Part shown: in pieces, positions 45,587 through 56,464 of the stretch
How positions within the stretch are numbered: the first letter of the stretch is position 1
Layout of the letters: every line of letters starts with the position of its first letter
Assembly (NCBI GenBank): GCA_029532625.1
Contig: JARFXM010000010.1
Location: 558,001-622,000, forward strand
From: Lomentospora prolificans
Lineage: Eukaryota; Ascomycota; Sordariomycetes; Microascales; Microascaceae
DNA: 64,000 nucleotides
Reading direction: 5' to 3'
Notes under the pieces: generated by a model
What the model was told of the DNA's origin: nothing
Database searches by the model: none
Seen by the model: the letters and a program-made list of their open reading frames with translations, nothing else
Translations under genes and position numbers: made by a program

Positions 45587-45698
45587 GATAACTGTGCGAT
45601 TCGAACGCACGCCTCTTGCGAGACCAGAATTCACCTGTTATAGCAGGCAAGACGGAAGTCTTGAGTCTGGCGCCTTAGACCAACTCGGCCAAGTTACC
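45586..45698 (-). tRNA. tRNA-Leu (anticodon CAA) with intron
   Basis: The full cloverleaf can be drawn on the minus strand. The acceptor stem GGTAACT pairs with AGTTATC (one G-U), and the discriminator is A. The D-arm contains the A-box TGGCCGAGTTGG. The anticodon stem CCAGA/TCTGG has anticodon CAA at 45661-45663, a long class II variable arm (TCTCGCAAGAGGC), and T-arm GTGCG-TTCGAAT-CGCAC (B-box). An intron of about 30 nt (45630-45659) lies one base after the anticodon, as usual for eukaryotic tRNA-Leu(CAA). The mature RNA is 83 nt before CCA addition. It decodes UUG. Confidence 0.95.
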
Positions 45699-46056
45699 TG
45701 GAATGATTGGTTGGTGTGTAGCTTTCGAGCCTTTTAATACTGCTCGTCCCAGCAGCAATTGCAAGCTAGCGGCAAATATTAGTGGGGTTGACCCGCTTCT
45801 GTTCACTTTTGACAGAAATGCCACCATGCGATTGGATGCATTGAGAAGCAGATGGGACATTTGCGCTATATTACCTATGAAGCAACATCAAGACCATGAC
45901 TGGGGGGAAAATTGCGTATCGGATTCGGGTAATTTCCTTTAACCAAAGATATGAATAGATTAAATGACGCTATGGGAATACATGAAGTACGCATCCAAGA
46001 AAGTCTATCGTCCCTCGAGGTATAATGATCATCATCCACCAATTTTTTATTACACT
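45699..46056. other. Short spacer upstream of the tRNA
   Basis: Spacer of 358 nt between the tRNA gene and the 3' end of the sulfide:quinone oxidoreductase gene. Nothing else seen. Confidence 0.4.
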
Positions 46057-47645
46057 TTACTCAAACTTGGGCGCGTTGACGCCCTTGGGCCCATACCAGG
46101 TTCCCTTGACGAACCTCTGCCAGTAAACAAAGGGCTAGACGAGAATTATTAGCTAAATTCTGCCGGAAGCAATGCGCGAAATACTTACGAAGAAGTCCTT
46201 TTTCAAGTGGTAAAATACCCTCCTGGGCTTTTCCTGGCCGCCAAGAATGCCAGCGAAAGTCTCCTGGGGAACACCGCCGTACTTAAACTCGCAGAGCATG
46301 AGCTCGTTGTGGCCGGTGATGAGAGGGCAGCTAGCGTAGCCGTCGTATTCGGCCTTGGCCTGCTTGCCGCTCATGACCGAGAGAAGATTGTGGACGAGGA
46401 CGGGGGCCTGAGACGTGATGGCAGCGGCAGTCTTGCTGTTGGGAAGGCTAGAAGCGTCGCCAAGGGAGAAGACGTTGGGGAATTTGACGTGCTGCGTGGT
46501 GCCCTTGTCGACATTGACCCAGCCACCCTCATCGGCTGAACACCATGATTAGTATATACTCCTTGCATACGTATTCTAGGTAAGTGGGACGTACCTAGTG
46601 GGGACTTGGCGACGAAGTCCCAAGGTTTCTGGGGAGGAACGACATGGAGGAAGTCATAGCCTCTCTGTACCTCCTTGCCACCGTCAGCCAAGTTCTTAAA
46701 GGTGGCGACCTTGATCTTGGGATCGACGGCGACGAGGTTGTGCTGAAAGAGACCTTCGACATTGCGCTCCTGGCGGAGCTCCTCAAGCGCAGCAGAGTAC
46801 TTTGGGACGGCAAACATAGCTATTGATAATCCATCAGCATAGCCCCTGGGCCGAAGAACCTTCTGGCAATGTAGGAGAGGCGGAAAAACTTACCACCGGC
46901 GCCAGTTGCGAAGGCGGCATCGATGCTGTCACGGACGCCGTTGCGGTTCCACTGAGAGAGCGCCATCCAAAGCACCTTTTGGGGTGCGCCGGCACACTTG
47001 ATGATGCCAGCGGGCTGAGTGAAAATGGCTTTGCCACCCTTGAGACCCTGGATATTCCTCCACACGTTTTCGACGGTCTGGGCAGAGTAGATGGAAGAAA
47101 CGGCACTCTTAGGGTCCTGGAGAGCCTCAGCGAGGCCAGAAACGCCGGCAAAGTTGGTTTCAAGACCGGGTGCGACGATCAAGTAGTCGTATGAGACCTC
47201 AACGCCCTCCGAGGTCTTGATAACATTGTTGGTAGGGTCAAATGTGGCAACATTGAGAGGGTAGTGCTTAACATTGGGAGGGATTACAGAGGAGAGAGGC
47301 CTGCTCATCTCGTTGAGAGGCTTCAGTCCAGTTCCAACAAGGGTCCATCCGGGCTGCCGAATTGTTAATAATTAACCTCGAAGATGCGCGAAATCCTTGG
47401 TGATTGGCGAATCTTACCTGGTAGTGGTGGGTCGAGGCAGGGTCAATGATGGCAATATCAGGCTTGCCAAGCTGGGCATTCCTCGCCAACTGCGCGGCGA
47501 CAGTGACACCCGCAGTTCCGGCACCCACGACGACGATCTTGTGGTGAGGCTTGGCCTGGATCGTCGCAAACGTCCTCGAGATAGAGGGGCTGAACTTGGA
47601 TCCTGTCCTGGCTACGGTGGCCCTAGAAACTGCGAGAGCTGCCAT
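46057..47645 (-). CDS. Mitochondrial sulfide:quinone oxidoreductase
   Basis: FAD enzyme of the inner mitochondrial membrane that oxidises hydrogen sulfide to a persulfide and passes electrons to ubiquinone; the fission-yeast relative is Hmt2. Five in-phase exons (47418-47645, 46894-47353, 46595-46819, 46189-46535, 46057-46134) give 445 residues. The N-terminus is Arg/Ser/Ala-rich with few acids, as expected for a mitochondrial presequence. The FAD motif VVVGAGTAGVTVAAQLARN follows, then PGWTLVGTGLK, DYLIVAPGLE, and the first redox cysteine region IIKCAGAPQK. The second FAD-binding segment is VFSLGDASSLPNSKTAAAI, and the later cysteine lies in SCPLITG. The C-terminal KGTWYGPKG fits the family. 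The gene is complete with clean GTAAGT-type introns and probably has a housekeeping or detoxification role. Confidence 0.94.
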
Positions 47646-48098
47646 CTTGAAAATAAAAATGCCTTTAGGGAGCACAATTTGTACCCACAAAAACTCGGAT
47701 AAAGACGACCCTGCAGGAAAACACTCTAGGACAGGATCCGCAGCTACGAAGAAAAATATAAAGGCCTGCTGCTCGAAGCTTACAAAAACATTGGATTAAA
47801 AATCCGAAGGACCCGTCACAGCGGAACTCGGAGCGGCTCAGCGCCCGTTAGGCAGGGGCACGTGAAAGCACGCAATTCTCCGATGCCACGACGGGTAGCG
47901 CCAGCTCTCCCGCGCCCGTGGTCGAGAATTTTAGGGCCCATTGTGACGTAAAAATAAGCCGGCTGAGGATAACTCGGAGGGGCCAGGAGTGGGAATTCTT
48001 GCAATTTCTGTTTGTATGAAGAATCCCCCCGACGCTACCTCTGGTTTAAGTTGGTTCACCTTCCTTTTTGATGCCTCAGACACGCGGCCTTTTTGTCT

Positions 48099-48140
<42 letters not shown>

Positions 48141-49210
48141 GCTTGCTTTTGCACAGAAAATGGCTGCTCCAATGAGGAAGGTGGGGTTTAGCCGCCATTG
48201 TCCCTTGAGTGGTAGGAGCTGTGGGCCCTCCGCACATGTGGCCCCACATCGAAGCGAATTCCAACTGCGGCTCAAATCAACATTATCACCTCTGCGCTTC
48301 ACATTCAAATTCCAACTGATCTATTATGACGGATCCCTCAGAGCTTCCATTAGCGATCGTGCGATCGGACTCAGCGTAGAACTCAGTAACATTTTAGAAA
48401 CGCGTAGAAGCCTCTACTAAGTGAGACACAGTCCTTCCAGCCACTATCCCTGTTTGCATCTTTCAGCTTGCGCCTAAGGTAAATGGCTTCAGGTAAGTAG
48501 TTTCTTTGGGTGAGTTGTGTCGGCATAGTACATCCCTGTCCGAATAGCCAGCCTTGTGTTCCACAGTTAGCACTTGGTTAGGTAGCCAAGGGCGCACAGC
48601 CAGCTGGCGACCGAGTTACGAAGTAGGTGGCGTGGGATCCTGGACTGACCCCAAAATCATATCCGATTGTCCTTAACTCTAGCACAGTTAATCAGAGATT
48701 TAGACTTTTTGCATCGCCCGATGATGATCTATCTTCTTTACTACCCATGTACTATAAACGAACTGTGATAGGGAAGCTCGAGGTTAAAGCGACCTGTCGA
48801 CTTGTCGTAGCTGTACTAAACAATGGAGAAATATTACCCCAGACCTTAATCTAGAATCTATGACTGTCGCAACCCTTCGAACCTTCTTCAGCCAATCTGT
48901 CGTTTGAGTCAATTTAAATATCTCTCTCTCTATACTCACTACTACACGTCGCCCTGTTCAAATTGTTAGCCTATTCGGGGAAGCAAACAGATAGAAGACT
49001 CAGAAAAAATTTTTTCTGATGCAATGACCACTATTAACTCAACGAGTTGGATACCTCGCAGACTCAGATACAGTAACAAGCTACTTTAGTCACAAACCAC
49101 ATTTGGTGGAAACGCAGATCAATTTGTAATAGTTGATGATATTATTCAATATTTTCGTAGTAGTCCGACGCGATATCCTGTTGCCCGCGACATCATATAT
49201 ATACATGAAA
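47646..49210. other. Gene-free spacer with a 39-T run
   Basis: Promoter side of the sulfide:quinone oxidoreductase gene, then no supported gene up to 49210. It contains a TGACGTAA half-CRE near 47943 and the long T run described separately. Confidence 0.4.
48101..48139 (+). repeat. Homopolymer run of 39 T
   Basis: An uninterrupted T tract (A tract on the minus strand). No tRNA or 5S gene ends next to it on the plus strand. On the minus strand it could be the poly-A tail of an old retroposed sequence, but no retroelement coding text is visible beside it. Confidence 0.7.
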
Positions 49211-50001
49211 TTATTTGTTGAGGCCACGTTCATTGAGGCCACCCTGATTGCGGCCACTCTGATTTAGATCACCCTGATTACGACCGCTCTGGTTGAGGTC
49301 ACTCTGTGGATTATTCTCGTACTTTGGGCAGCCCTCAAATTCCTTCAACTTGGTGGTGCCCCTACCAGTCAAACCGCCAGTCTGAGCGGCAAACTCGTCG
49401 ACAGACTTGGCGGGGAGAGTGGTAGTTTCATGGAATACAGGGGCAGCGTGGTGCGTCTCATGGATGGGCACAGTGGTGTGGACGACCTGAGGAGCGATGG
49501 TCTCCTTCTGGATGACAGGCTGGATGTGCTCGTGGACGTGGTGATGGACCTGTTCGCCAGCAACCGTTCCGGCAGTCGAGGCGGAGTGGGTGGCATCGTG
49601 GGTGACGGAGCTGTTCTTGAAGCGGTTGGCGTCACGGTCGAGGGCGGCGCGGAGCTCTCGCTCGTTACCGTGCTCGAAGGACTGGTGCTCTACGGGTACG
49701 GCGTTGTAGGTGTGTTTCTCGGGCCTAGAGGCTGGATTAGCAGGTAGAACCCTATGCGAAGATTCCGCCCTCTCCCCCCGGCGTCACCAACTTACAAGCG
49801 CTCCTTAGCCTCGAGAGGTTGGACGGTGGTGTGATGGTGATCTTGGTGGACCTCTTTGTCGACAGCGGTAGTGATCTCTTCATGCTGGTGAGGGCGGATA
49901 TGCTCCTCAGTCACGGCCTTCCTGACATCCTCGTTGACGGTCGTGGTATGCTTTCCATCCCTGGAGATGAACTCGGAAACGGCGTGCTTTGCTTTCTCCA
50001 T
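49211..50001 (-). CDS. Hydrophilic His/Glu-rich fungal protein ('allergen-like'), with C-terminal repeats
   Basis: Two in-phase exons (49796-50001 and 49211-49724) give 239 residues. There is no signal peptide or membrane segment. The protein is made of short charged blocks centred on histidines: EEHIRPHQHEEITTAVDKEV, HHHTTVQPLEAKE, HHHVHEHIQPVIQKE and VVHTTVPIHETHH. Proteins of this type are widespread in filamentous ascomycetes and sometimes carry the label 'allergen'. They behave like intrinsically disordered stress-related proteins, but no activity is established that I know of. The last 30 residues form about three copies of a 10-residue unit (DLNQSGRNQG and variants). A divergent neighbour at 51144 carries a related histidine block at its end. 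A TATA-like TATATATG lies about 130 nt upstream. Confidence 0.85.
49213..49310 (-). repeat. Coding minisatellite, about 30-bp unit, three copies
   Basis: Imperfect tandem copies encoding DLNQSGRNQG-like decapeptides at the C-terminus of the His-rich protein gene. Copy number is likely to vary between strains. Confidence 0.65.
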
Positions 50002-50127
50002 ATTGAGGGTATTGTGAACGAGTCTTAGTTGGTGGGTTCTAATAAGGGTATAGATATAAAAAGTTGAAAATAGACGTGAAGCTTGTGAAGTTACCAAAGC
50101 GTCCTGGGTAGGCGGATTAGCAAGCAT

Positions 50128-50136
50128 ATATATCCT
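50128..50136 (-). promoter_or_regulatory. TATA-like element of the His-rich protein gene
   Basis: TATATATG on the minus strand, about 130 nt before the ATG at 50001. Farther upstream (about 50298) there is an AGGGG stress-response-type motif. Confidence 0.35.
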
Positions 50137-51143
50137 CAGGATTGACGGATCTACCGGCCGCGAATGTGACCCGAAGTCGATCTTTTCCATCGACTCGCCA
50201 ACGTCATCGCGCGACAAGCTTCAGCTAGTAGGCGCATATCATCGATCTCAAGCTGCAGCTTTTGGTCTCATCGCCTTTCGGAATGTTGGAAATCCGAAGG
50301 GGCGACGGTTATGGAGATCGCAGTTTTAGTTACTTGACATTGTCATGAACAAAAGCTGGAGCTGAACTGCGATATTTGCTACAATAGTTAAGACCGGACC
50401 CACTGTCCCAGGAAACTAGACTGGAAGCGGGCGGTCGAAAACTGCAGCGTCATCCCACAGACATACAATCCCCAACATGCCAGCTGCATTTCACTGGAAA
50501 GCCGAGAGTGCGAGAAAGTCCCCAAACCAAACTCCAGTCGGTAGCCTAAGTATTTTTGGTGATTGCGACTCAAGATTGGATCTGCAGATCGTAGATTCTG
50601 GCCACGGTGCCCAATGACGTCCCGCGTAGCTCTAATAAGTCGCAATTAGACGCAGACTAACTGAGACCGTACTGTCGCTAAACGTCATGGCCACGATTCG
50701 CGCCTCAGCTGCTACTGTCGGAGAAAGCGGGCCGATCTTGACTCAGATCATAGAAATTAGGATTCCCCTAGCCAAACTCTATGCCGATCCGGGTTCCCAC
50801 ACTGACCAGCTTCCCACGTAGCTCACCACATCCACACCCTCTCGTTGAGGAGGGCCGGCACTTGGAAGCCCACACTCCATAATAACACTTCTAGCAGCGG
50901 TCCGTCATGCATTTGCCCACAATGTATGCCCCATGGTGACCTAAGCGGTGCGTGAGCATGGTGTCCCGTCCCGCACACCTTTTCGCCCTTGGATAAACTA
51001 CTGACGTACCTTGGCGGACACTTGGCCAACTTTCTCTTCTATTAAGTCAGTTCTACTTCACCACGAAACTTGGACGAAATCGTCGTAATCTATTGTGGAG
51101 TAGTGAAAACCGACAGCTTCCCCGATTGCAATTCACGTTCACC
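50137..51143. other. Divergent promoter region shared by two His-rich protein genes
   Basis: About 1.1 kb between ATG codons of two divergently read, resembling genes. No gene is supported inside. Shared control is possible but not shown. Confidence 0.4.
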
Positions 51144-52535
51144 ATGTTATCTTCGGTCAAGTGGAAGCTAAGACGGATTTTTAGGCGTGGTAAGCATGGC
51201 ACTTACGACGGACGCCATCCATGGACTGAGAGAAACTCAGGGCACACCAACCCCCCAGGTGTCATCACGAGTCTTGATGGGCCACCCCAAGACCAGGTGC
51301 ATCATGGGCGAGGAAGAAACGTTGATAGACAACAGGGTATTCCAATTGTTCGTCTACCACCCCATCACAATGATTCTTAGGAGTTTGCTAACTGGACCAA
51401 GGACTCTGCGGTTGGAGCCGCTACTCGACCGTCAAAGACGAGCGGTCTTGTGGGAGACGCAGAAGCTGAGGAAACGGCCTTGAGCCCATCGCAAGGTCAA
51501 AGACAGGCCCGGCCTCAGTTCTTACCGGAGGATGAGAGACAAGCTCTACCACAGGACCAGCCCCATACGGAACCTCAACTGCAATCTCTCAATTCCCAGG
51601 GTGAGCAAGCTGGCAAGGGTTATGTCCAGCCATTTGTGGAACACGGCTCCGAAGCACAGAGGCAGCCGATAGCTCAAACCCAGATGTCCGAGGGGGCTCC
51701 TGGACCGCTACTTGAAGAAATGCCGGCCCGAACCGACGCGAAAATTCCGCCACAACTCTCGGAGCAGCCCCAATCCCAGGCTCGCGAGCCTCCTGCTGTC
51801 TTCGTTTCAGGCGCAGATGAGCAGCGCGCATCCGAACCTTTGCAAGCAACCCCACCGGCTCCTGCCTCAAACCAAAAGCACGTGGCTCCCGACGATATGC
51901 GTGCCATGGCCGGCACGCAAGAGCAACAGGCCGGCGAATCGCAGAGAGCTTTCCCGCTAGCGGGCGGTGTCAGCCACATAGAGCCCACCAACCAGCAAGC
52001 CAATAATGAACCTAGCGACATGATCAACGATGAGCACGAAGCTGGAGCTATCCGGCAGCCCGTTGATGACTATCCCATGGAACAAGCTCCACAGCAGAGC
52101 GGACACGGCCACACCCTCGCGCCCGGCCTCAAATCCCGGTCATCAAGTACCAACTCCGAGAAGGCTGCTGGCGTCGGCGAGCACGGGGATAATGTAGGTC
52201 ACGACCTCGCCGAGGAACCAGACTACGTCACCGAGGGCGAAGCCCACGAAGGGGCCGGCATGTACGATAGCTTTCACTCTGTCCGCTCCCAAGCCGACGA
52301 CTACACTACCGATACCCGCGACGCCGTCACCCACGAAGTCGTCAAGCCCCACGTGCACACCATCTACGAGCCGCGGCGGACGAGATCCATCCACCTTCAC
52401 GAGCACAGAACCGTGGTCCAGCCCATTGTCGATCCCAATCCCACCATACTTCCGGAGCAGCACTGGGTGGAGGATCAAACGACGGGTGAGATATATAAAA
52501 TCCCTGATGAAATGGGGAGACAGCTGATGACGTGA
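51144..52535 (+). CDS. Q/P/E-rich disordered protein with conserved C-terminal histidine block
   Basis: The likely model has two exons, 51144-51296 and 51381-52535, in phase (donor CAG|GTGCAT, acceptor CTTAG), giving about 435 residues. The second exon alone is certain. The start MLSSVKWKLRRIFRRG is basic and amphipathic and could bind membrane. Residues about 55-330 are Gln/Pro/Glu/Ala-rich and predicted by eye to be disordered. The last 75 residues are ordered-looking and conserved in style: THEVVKPHVHTIYEPRRTRS, IHLHEHRTVVQPIVD, LPEQHWVED. This resembles the histidine blocks of the divergent gene at 49211, suggesting distant relationship or shared partners. No catalytic motif, signal peptide or transmembrane segment is present. 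Function unknown. A second intron starting at 51190 (GTAAGC) is an alternative. Confidence 0.72.
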
Positions 52536-53423
52536 TCCCAAAGCCAAGCGAGGGCGAGAGGACATGGATGTTTATTTTGGCGGGCATATGCTGGGACACG
52601 CATAGTCGCAACAGCATTTCACAACGTTCGAGAAACGCGGCTTGTCTGGAACCAAACAGGTTGGTGTAATCTATTACTTTTTTATTCTATTATCAGATCT
52701 AATGTGGAAATATCAATTTTTATTTCTTAGATGATGGTTCTTACCGAGGTGGGCTGTCCCGGCTGTGCACACCGGGCAGCCTGGGATAACCACTCTTACA
52801 GCCAGGCCGGTGAAGCTATTCCCCCAAACCCCCCGTCGCGAGTCTTATCGGCCGCTGATTGGGGGTGCCAGTGTGCGCCCGCGTTCTTGAGGTCCAGTTT
52901 ATGCATCCAATATCTAGAATATGTGCTAAAACTGTGATCTAGCTGGTGCTAACTCGCAAGATTGTGGCCCTATGTTTGACCTCATTTCAGCCCAGTACAT
53001 AAATCGTAGGAATGATGGCAAAAACAAGAGAAATGTCAACAGCATATAATAGGAGGTGCGAACCCTCCAACTTCCATCAGATTTCGGAGCTGTAACCACC
53101 ATAGGCCCGTATTATCGCGAACCCCTGGCATTGAAGGGCTAGGCGACCTAGTGAGATGGGCATTTGTGTGCCACGGCGCTTGATGAGATCATGGCTGAGC
53201 CCTGGGTCCGCTCGAAAAACCTGGCCAGCGTTTCGGGGCGTTGTTTCTCGGTTCTTGCACGTTTTGTTGCTGTGCTGGATTATTCTACTTTGATCTTGCA
53301 CAAGTGCCCTGGAGTACAATTCGTATCGCATCTCCAAGGCATAAATTCTCAGCTTCTGAACTTTGTATAACATAGCTCTGAATCATCTTTCATAGATTGA
53401 AGCCACCCAGATTCAACCTCGAA
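52536..53423. other. Gap without recognisable gene
   Basis: No supported gene between the Q/P-rich gene and the broken zinc-finger gene. Short frames on both strands only. Confidence 0.4.
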
Positions 53424-54322
53424 ATGGAGTAGCCCTCATTTCCCCTTAATCAAAGGACCATCTGCGTCAAATGTAGCAGGTCCTGCACGCCTTATATCAC
53501 AGGTCCCGACAACCGAAACGGTAACGAATATCGGCCGTACTATACCTGCGACTCCGGTCACGAACAAATTTCTCTACTTGGGACGACTATAATGGTATCA
53601 TTAACGGTAATCCGACCTGTCGATGTGGTTTCACGAGCAGGTTGGGGCGGTTCGGCAATGGTACCCGCGAGATGTACAGCTGTCCGCTGAATCGATGGGG
53701 ATTCTGGTCGAAAGTTCTGAGACCGCGGTACGAGGCGATTTCGGCAGGGGGATACACGTATAGCTCGCTGCCGCAGCAAGTAGCCCTTGACCTTGTCAGT
53801 CTTCCGACTGGAACGAGCTCCCAGGAAAGCACGGTCCAAAGCAAGCCCGCCAGTATTGGTCACTACGCAGAAAATTTCCCTCGCTTCCCAGAAGCCATTC
53901 CGAACGAGCGTGCGGCGATGGAAGTCGTCTTGTTGCCGCATATGGGCCAAAATACTCAGACGAGCATTCCAGTTGCAGAACGCCCTCGACTCCTGAGCGC
54001 GGAGCTTCCCACCCCGGACACCCCAAGGTTGCAACAAACCGTATCAACAACATGCAAGGAAGCTGAGGCGCCAGTCACAGTAGCGGCCACGACCCAATCC
54101 TTGATGGTAACACCGACAATGTTCCGGGCCAGCCCGAGAGACGTCGCAGATGGTTGTGTTGCTTCTGTTGCTGATATATGGCTGAAGAGTTATCAGTGTC
54201 TGGTGGCCGCGGATAAGATCTTTTGTCACCACGACCGCCATGGTGGTCCGTATTCCTTTATGTACTCCCTTAAGGACGAGCGAGGTTCCCAGGCTATCGT
54301 GTCATGCTTTATATTAGGATAG
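53424..54322 (+). pseudogene. Broken GRF-type zinc-finger gene
   Basis: The plus strand reads ATG GAG TAG at 53424, and the same frame continues with CVKCSRSC, GNEYRPYYTC, the first cysteine module of a fungal GRF-like zinc-finger protein. Near 53565 the frame must shift by one base to reach FSTWDD and then NPTCRCGFTSRLGRFGNGTR and MYSCPLNRW, the second module. From there the frame is open for about 230 codons to 54322 (Ser/Pro/Thr-rich tail). TAG could derive from CAG by C-to-T change. Fungal proteins with paired GRF-like fingers probably bind nucleic acid; that is inference. The last 97 nt overlap, on the other strand, the 3' end of the F-box gene at 54226. A start downstream of both lesions, giving a shorter protein, cannot be ruled out. 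Confidence 0.6.
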
Positions 54323-55629
54323 AAATCCAAATCCGCTCTTAATTCGGGCTCTTCAATGTCCCGGGTAGCGAACATATCCCGTACCGTGGAAGATTGATGC
54401 TCATTAATACCGAAGCGCTGCGGATCAAGGTTGACGTCTCTCGGCCTATGGTTGTACAGGGTATTATCATCTTCGTCGTGTGAGATCCAGAGTCCAGATA
54501 TGCGGACACGTTTAAGATTCTGCATTTGACATGCCGTCGACAAGACGTTGCCCCAGAAGCCGGATGATAGGCGGAGTCGCTCGAGCCTGAGATATCGTAG
54601 GGTTCGGTGTGCTTCGAGAATAGCTTGCATCTCCTGTGCACTTAGGCAAAACCCGCGTATAGAGAGCTCCTCCAAACGGGGAAAATCATGGGCCTCTACT
54701 ATCGTGTTGAGAGTGCAATACGGCGGAGGGAGGTGATAGTTATGGAACCCTGCATTGAAAACATGTAGGTCTAGAGATTGTAGATTTGGCATCAAACTAA
54801 GGAGATGCTTCATGGTTTTCATCCCCGATTCGTGGTTAGGATCCAGCAGTTCCCCAGAAAGCTCATTATTGGTACTTGAAAAATCGACTGGAGAGGAGAA
54901 ACTGATAGAAAATTGGCGAAGACCAGCCATTATCTCCTTAAACACGTAAAATTCGTTGGGCGTGAATTTGGCGAGATACTTCTGAATAGAATTGGTAGGT
55001 AAGCTACATGTGGATGTGTTCTGGAACCACGAAAGGACCTGAACTCGCACTTTGGCCTCAGTCATAGACCGTATGACGATGCTCCATGTGAAGGATATTT
55101 GGTGCCACAGGCTCTTCCATGACAGATTGGGCGAGTCAGACGGCTGTCGGATGTGGTTCAAGGCAGCGATCGCGATGGCATCCAGTCGTATCTCTTCGAG
55201 CCTCTGTAAAAGGCTGAAAGCCCGCGTGAGCATGGTGCCCATCTCATGGCTGGCAAATGCGACCTGCTTGGCCGCATTGTCGATCAACCAGGCACGTCTG
55301 TCGGCATCCCGCCCGTGGTAGCTGAACTGGGCTCCGCTCCCGTCCGGGGCTGGCCTAGTAAGTCTCGACGTAATGTTGTAATGAGGAACAATTAGCTCTA
55401 ATGTCTTGATTGCTGCGGCTATTTCTGGAAAGTCAGAAATGGCACAAAAATGCTTGAGGTCTGACTTCATGAGATGCACGCGTTTGGACCTCAGCGTCTG
55501 GGAGAATGCGTGGCCGGCGATGCGCTTGAGCCTGTGGGACGAGCGGCGAATTGAGCAGATGCTGGCGATGTCGAGGAACGTGCACATGTCGGACAGTACA
55601 TCGTCGGGAAGAGAATGGAAAGTCGTCAT
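54226..55629 (-). CDS. F-box protein with leucine-rich-repeat-like C-terminus (paralogue 2)
   Basis: Single exon of 467 residues, a probable SCF ubiquitin-ligase adaptor. The ATG at 55629 is chosen because the F-box begins at once: FHSLPDDVLSDMCTFLD and SICSIRRSSHRLKRIA at residues 3-40. A longer upstream in-frame extension exists but is hydrophobic and not F-box-like. The C-terminal part has repeated strand-helix text (LQSLDLHVF, LEELSIRGF, LRYLRLERL, LKRVRISGL). Blocks shared in order with the gene at 25264 (SLPTN, LSSGFW, the L-x-L pattern and the ending with a Phe/Tyr-rich tail) show common ancestry. The last 97 nt overlap a convergent zinc-finger pseudogene. No sign of disruption. Confidence 0.83.
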   Translation of the reverse strand: MTTFHSLPDDVLSDMCTFLDIASICSIRRSSHRLKRIAGHAFSQTLRSKRVHLMKSDLKHFCAISDFPEIAAAIKTLELIVPHYNITSRLTRPAPDGSGAQFSYHGRDADRRAWLIDNAAKQVAFASHEMGTMLTRAFSLLQRLEEIRLDAIAIAALNHIRQPSDSPNLSWKSLWHQISFTWSIVIRSMTEAKVRVQVLSWFQNTSTCSLPTNSIQKYLAKFTPNEFYVFKEIMAGLRQFSISFSSPVDFSSTNNELSGELLDPNHESGMKTMKHLLSLMPNLQSLDLHVFNAGFHNYHLPPPYCTLNTIVEAHDFPRLEELSIRGFCLSAQEMQAILEAHRTLRYLRLERLRLSSGFWGNVLSTACQMQNLKRVRISGLWISHDEDDNTLYNHRPRDVNLDPQRFGINEHQSSTVRDMFATRDIEEPELRADLDFYPNIKHDTIAWEPRSSLREYIKEYGPPWRSW

Positions 55630-56464
55630 CTTAGAGTGCACATGGAATTGCGCGGAGGAGGTATACAAGGAGTGGAGTTCCGTGACAATGGGGACGAAGA
55701 GGAGGAACACGGCGTCTCTAATACTAACCAATTATTGCTGTGGACCGTTTATTCATTGATACTCAACAAATACAGTGACACCCACCCGCACCGACAAAAG
55801 TAGCCAGCTAATAAGCTGCGCCCAAAGTACATCCCATATACAGAAAAGAAGGGGAAAAGAAGCTCATATGCAAGTTTTAAATACGACGCACCGACTCACG
55901 TGGTTAATCACACTTGGGCTTGGTCGTCTTCGTCACGCTGCGTTGCATGGCAGATCGGTCGCTTCTCGCGTAGATTACCGGTTAGTCTCAATCAAAAGCA
56001 AAACTCAATGTGTACATTGCACCTGTGAAGCCGCTCGAATAGGGAGTTTAATAATACTCTCTTATGTCATGCAGCTTGCGCGGGTTGAACATCAAGGATA
56101 GACAGCTTATGTTGTCGCTAGGATGGGCGACGGAGATTCTCCAAGCTGGTAAGAGCTGGCAACCCTGTCCAGACTCCCCCTCACTCCAGCTTGAGGAGTC
56201 CGGCTCCCCGCAGACTCCACAGACAGGGCCACCATTCCTCTCTCGTAGCTGGCTTGTCAGGCCAGCGTCCCCGTCCAGTCGAAGACAAGGACTTGATCCA
56301 CAGGATCACGGAGCGGCATTCTCCGAGATGGATGTGGTAGCACGAGAATTCCCAGTTCCATATAGACATAGAAAAACGGAATTTCCAGTAATTCGAGACT
56401 TGCTTTTCCAAGACCTCATCAACCTCCTGCTTTTGGCAAGTAATAATCATTGCAATACCTGACC
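55630..56464. other. Divergent promoter region of F-box and alpha-galactosidase genes
   Basis: No supported gene in 835 nt. Frames here are short and overlapping. Confidence 0.4.

Noticed and set aside
53558..54037. 159-codon frame on the minus strand
   Set aside because: It is the shadow of the open zinc-finger tail on the plus strand and has no domain.
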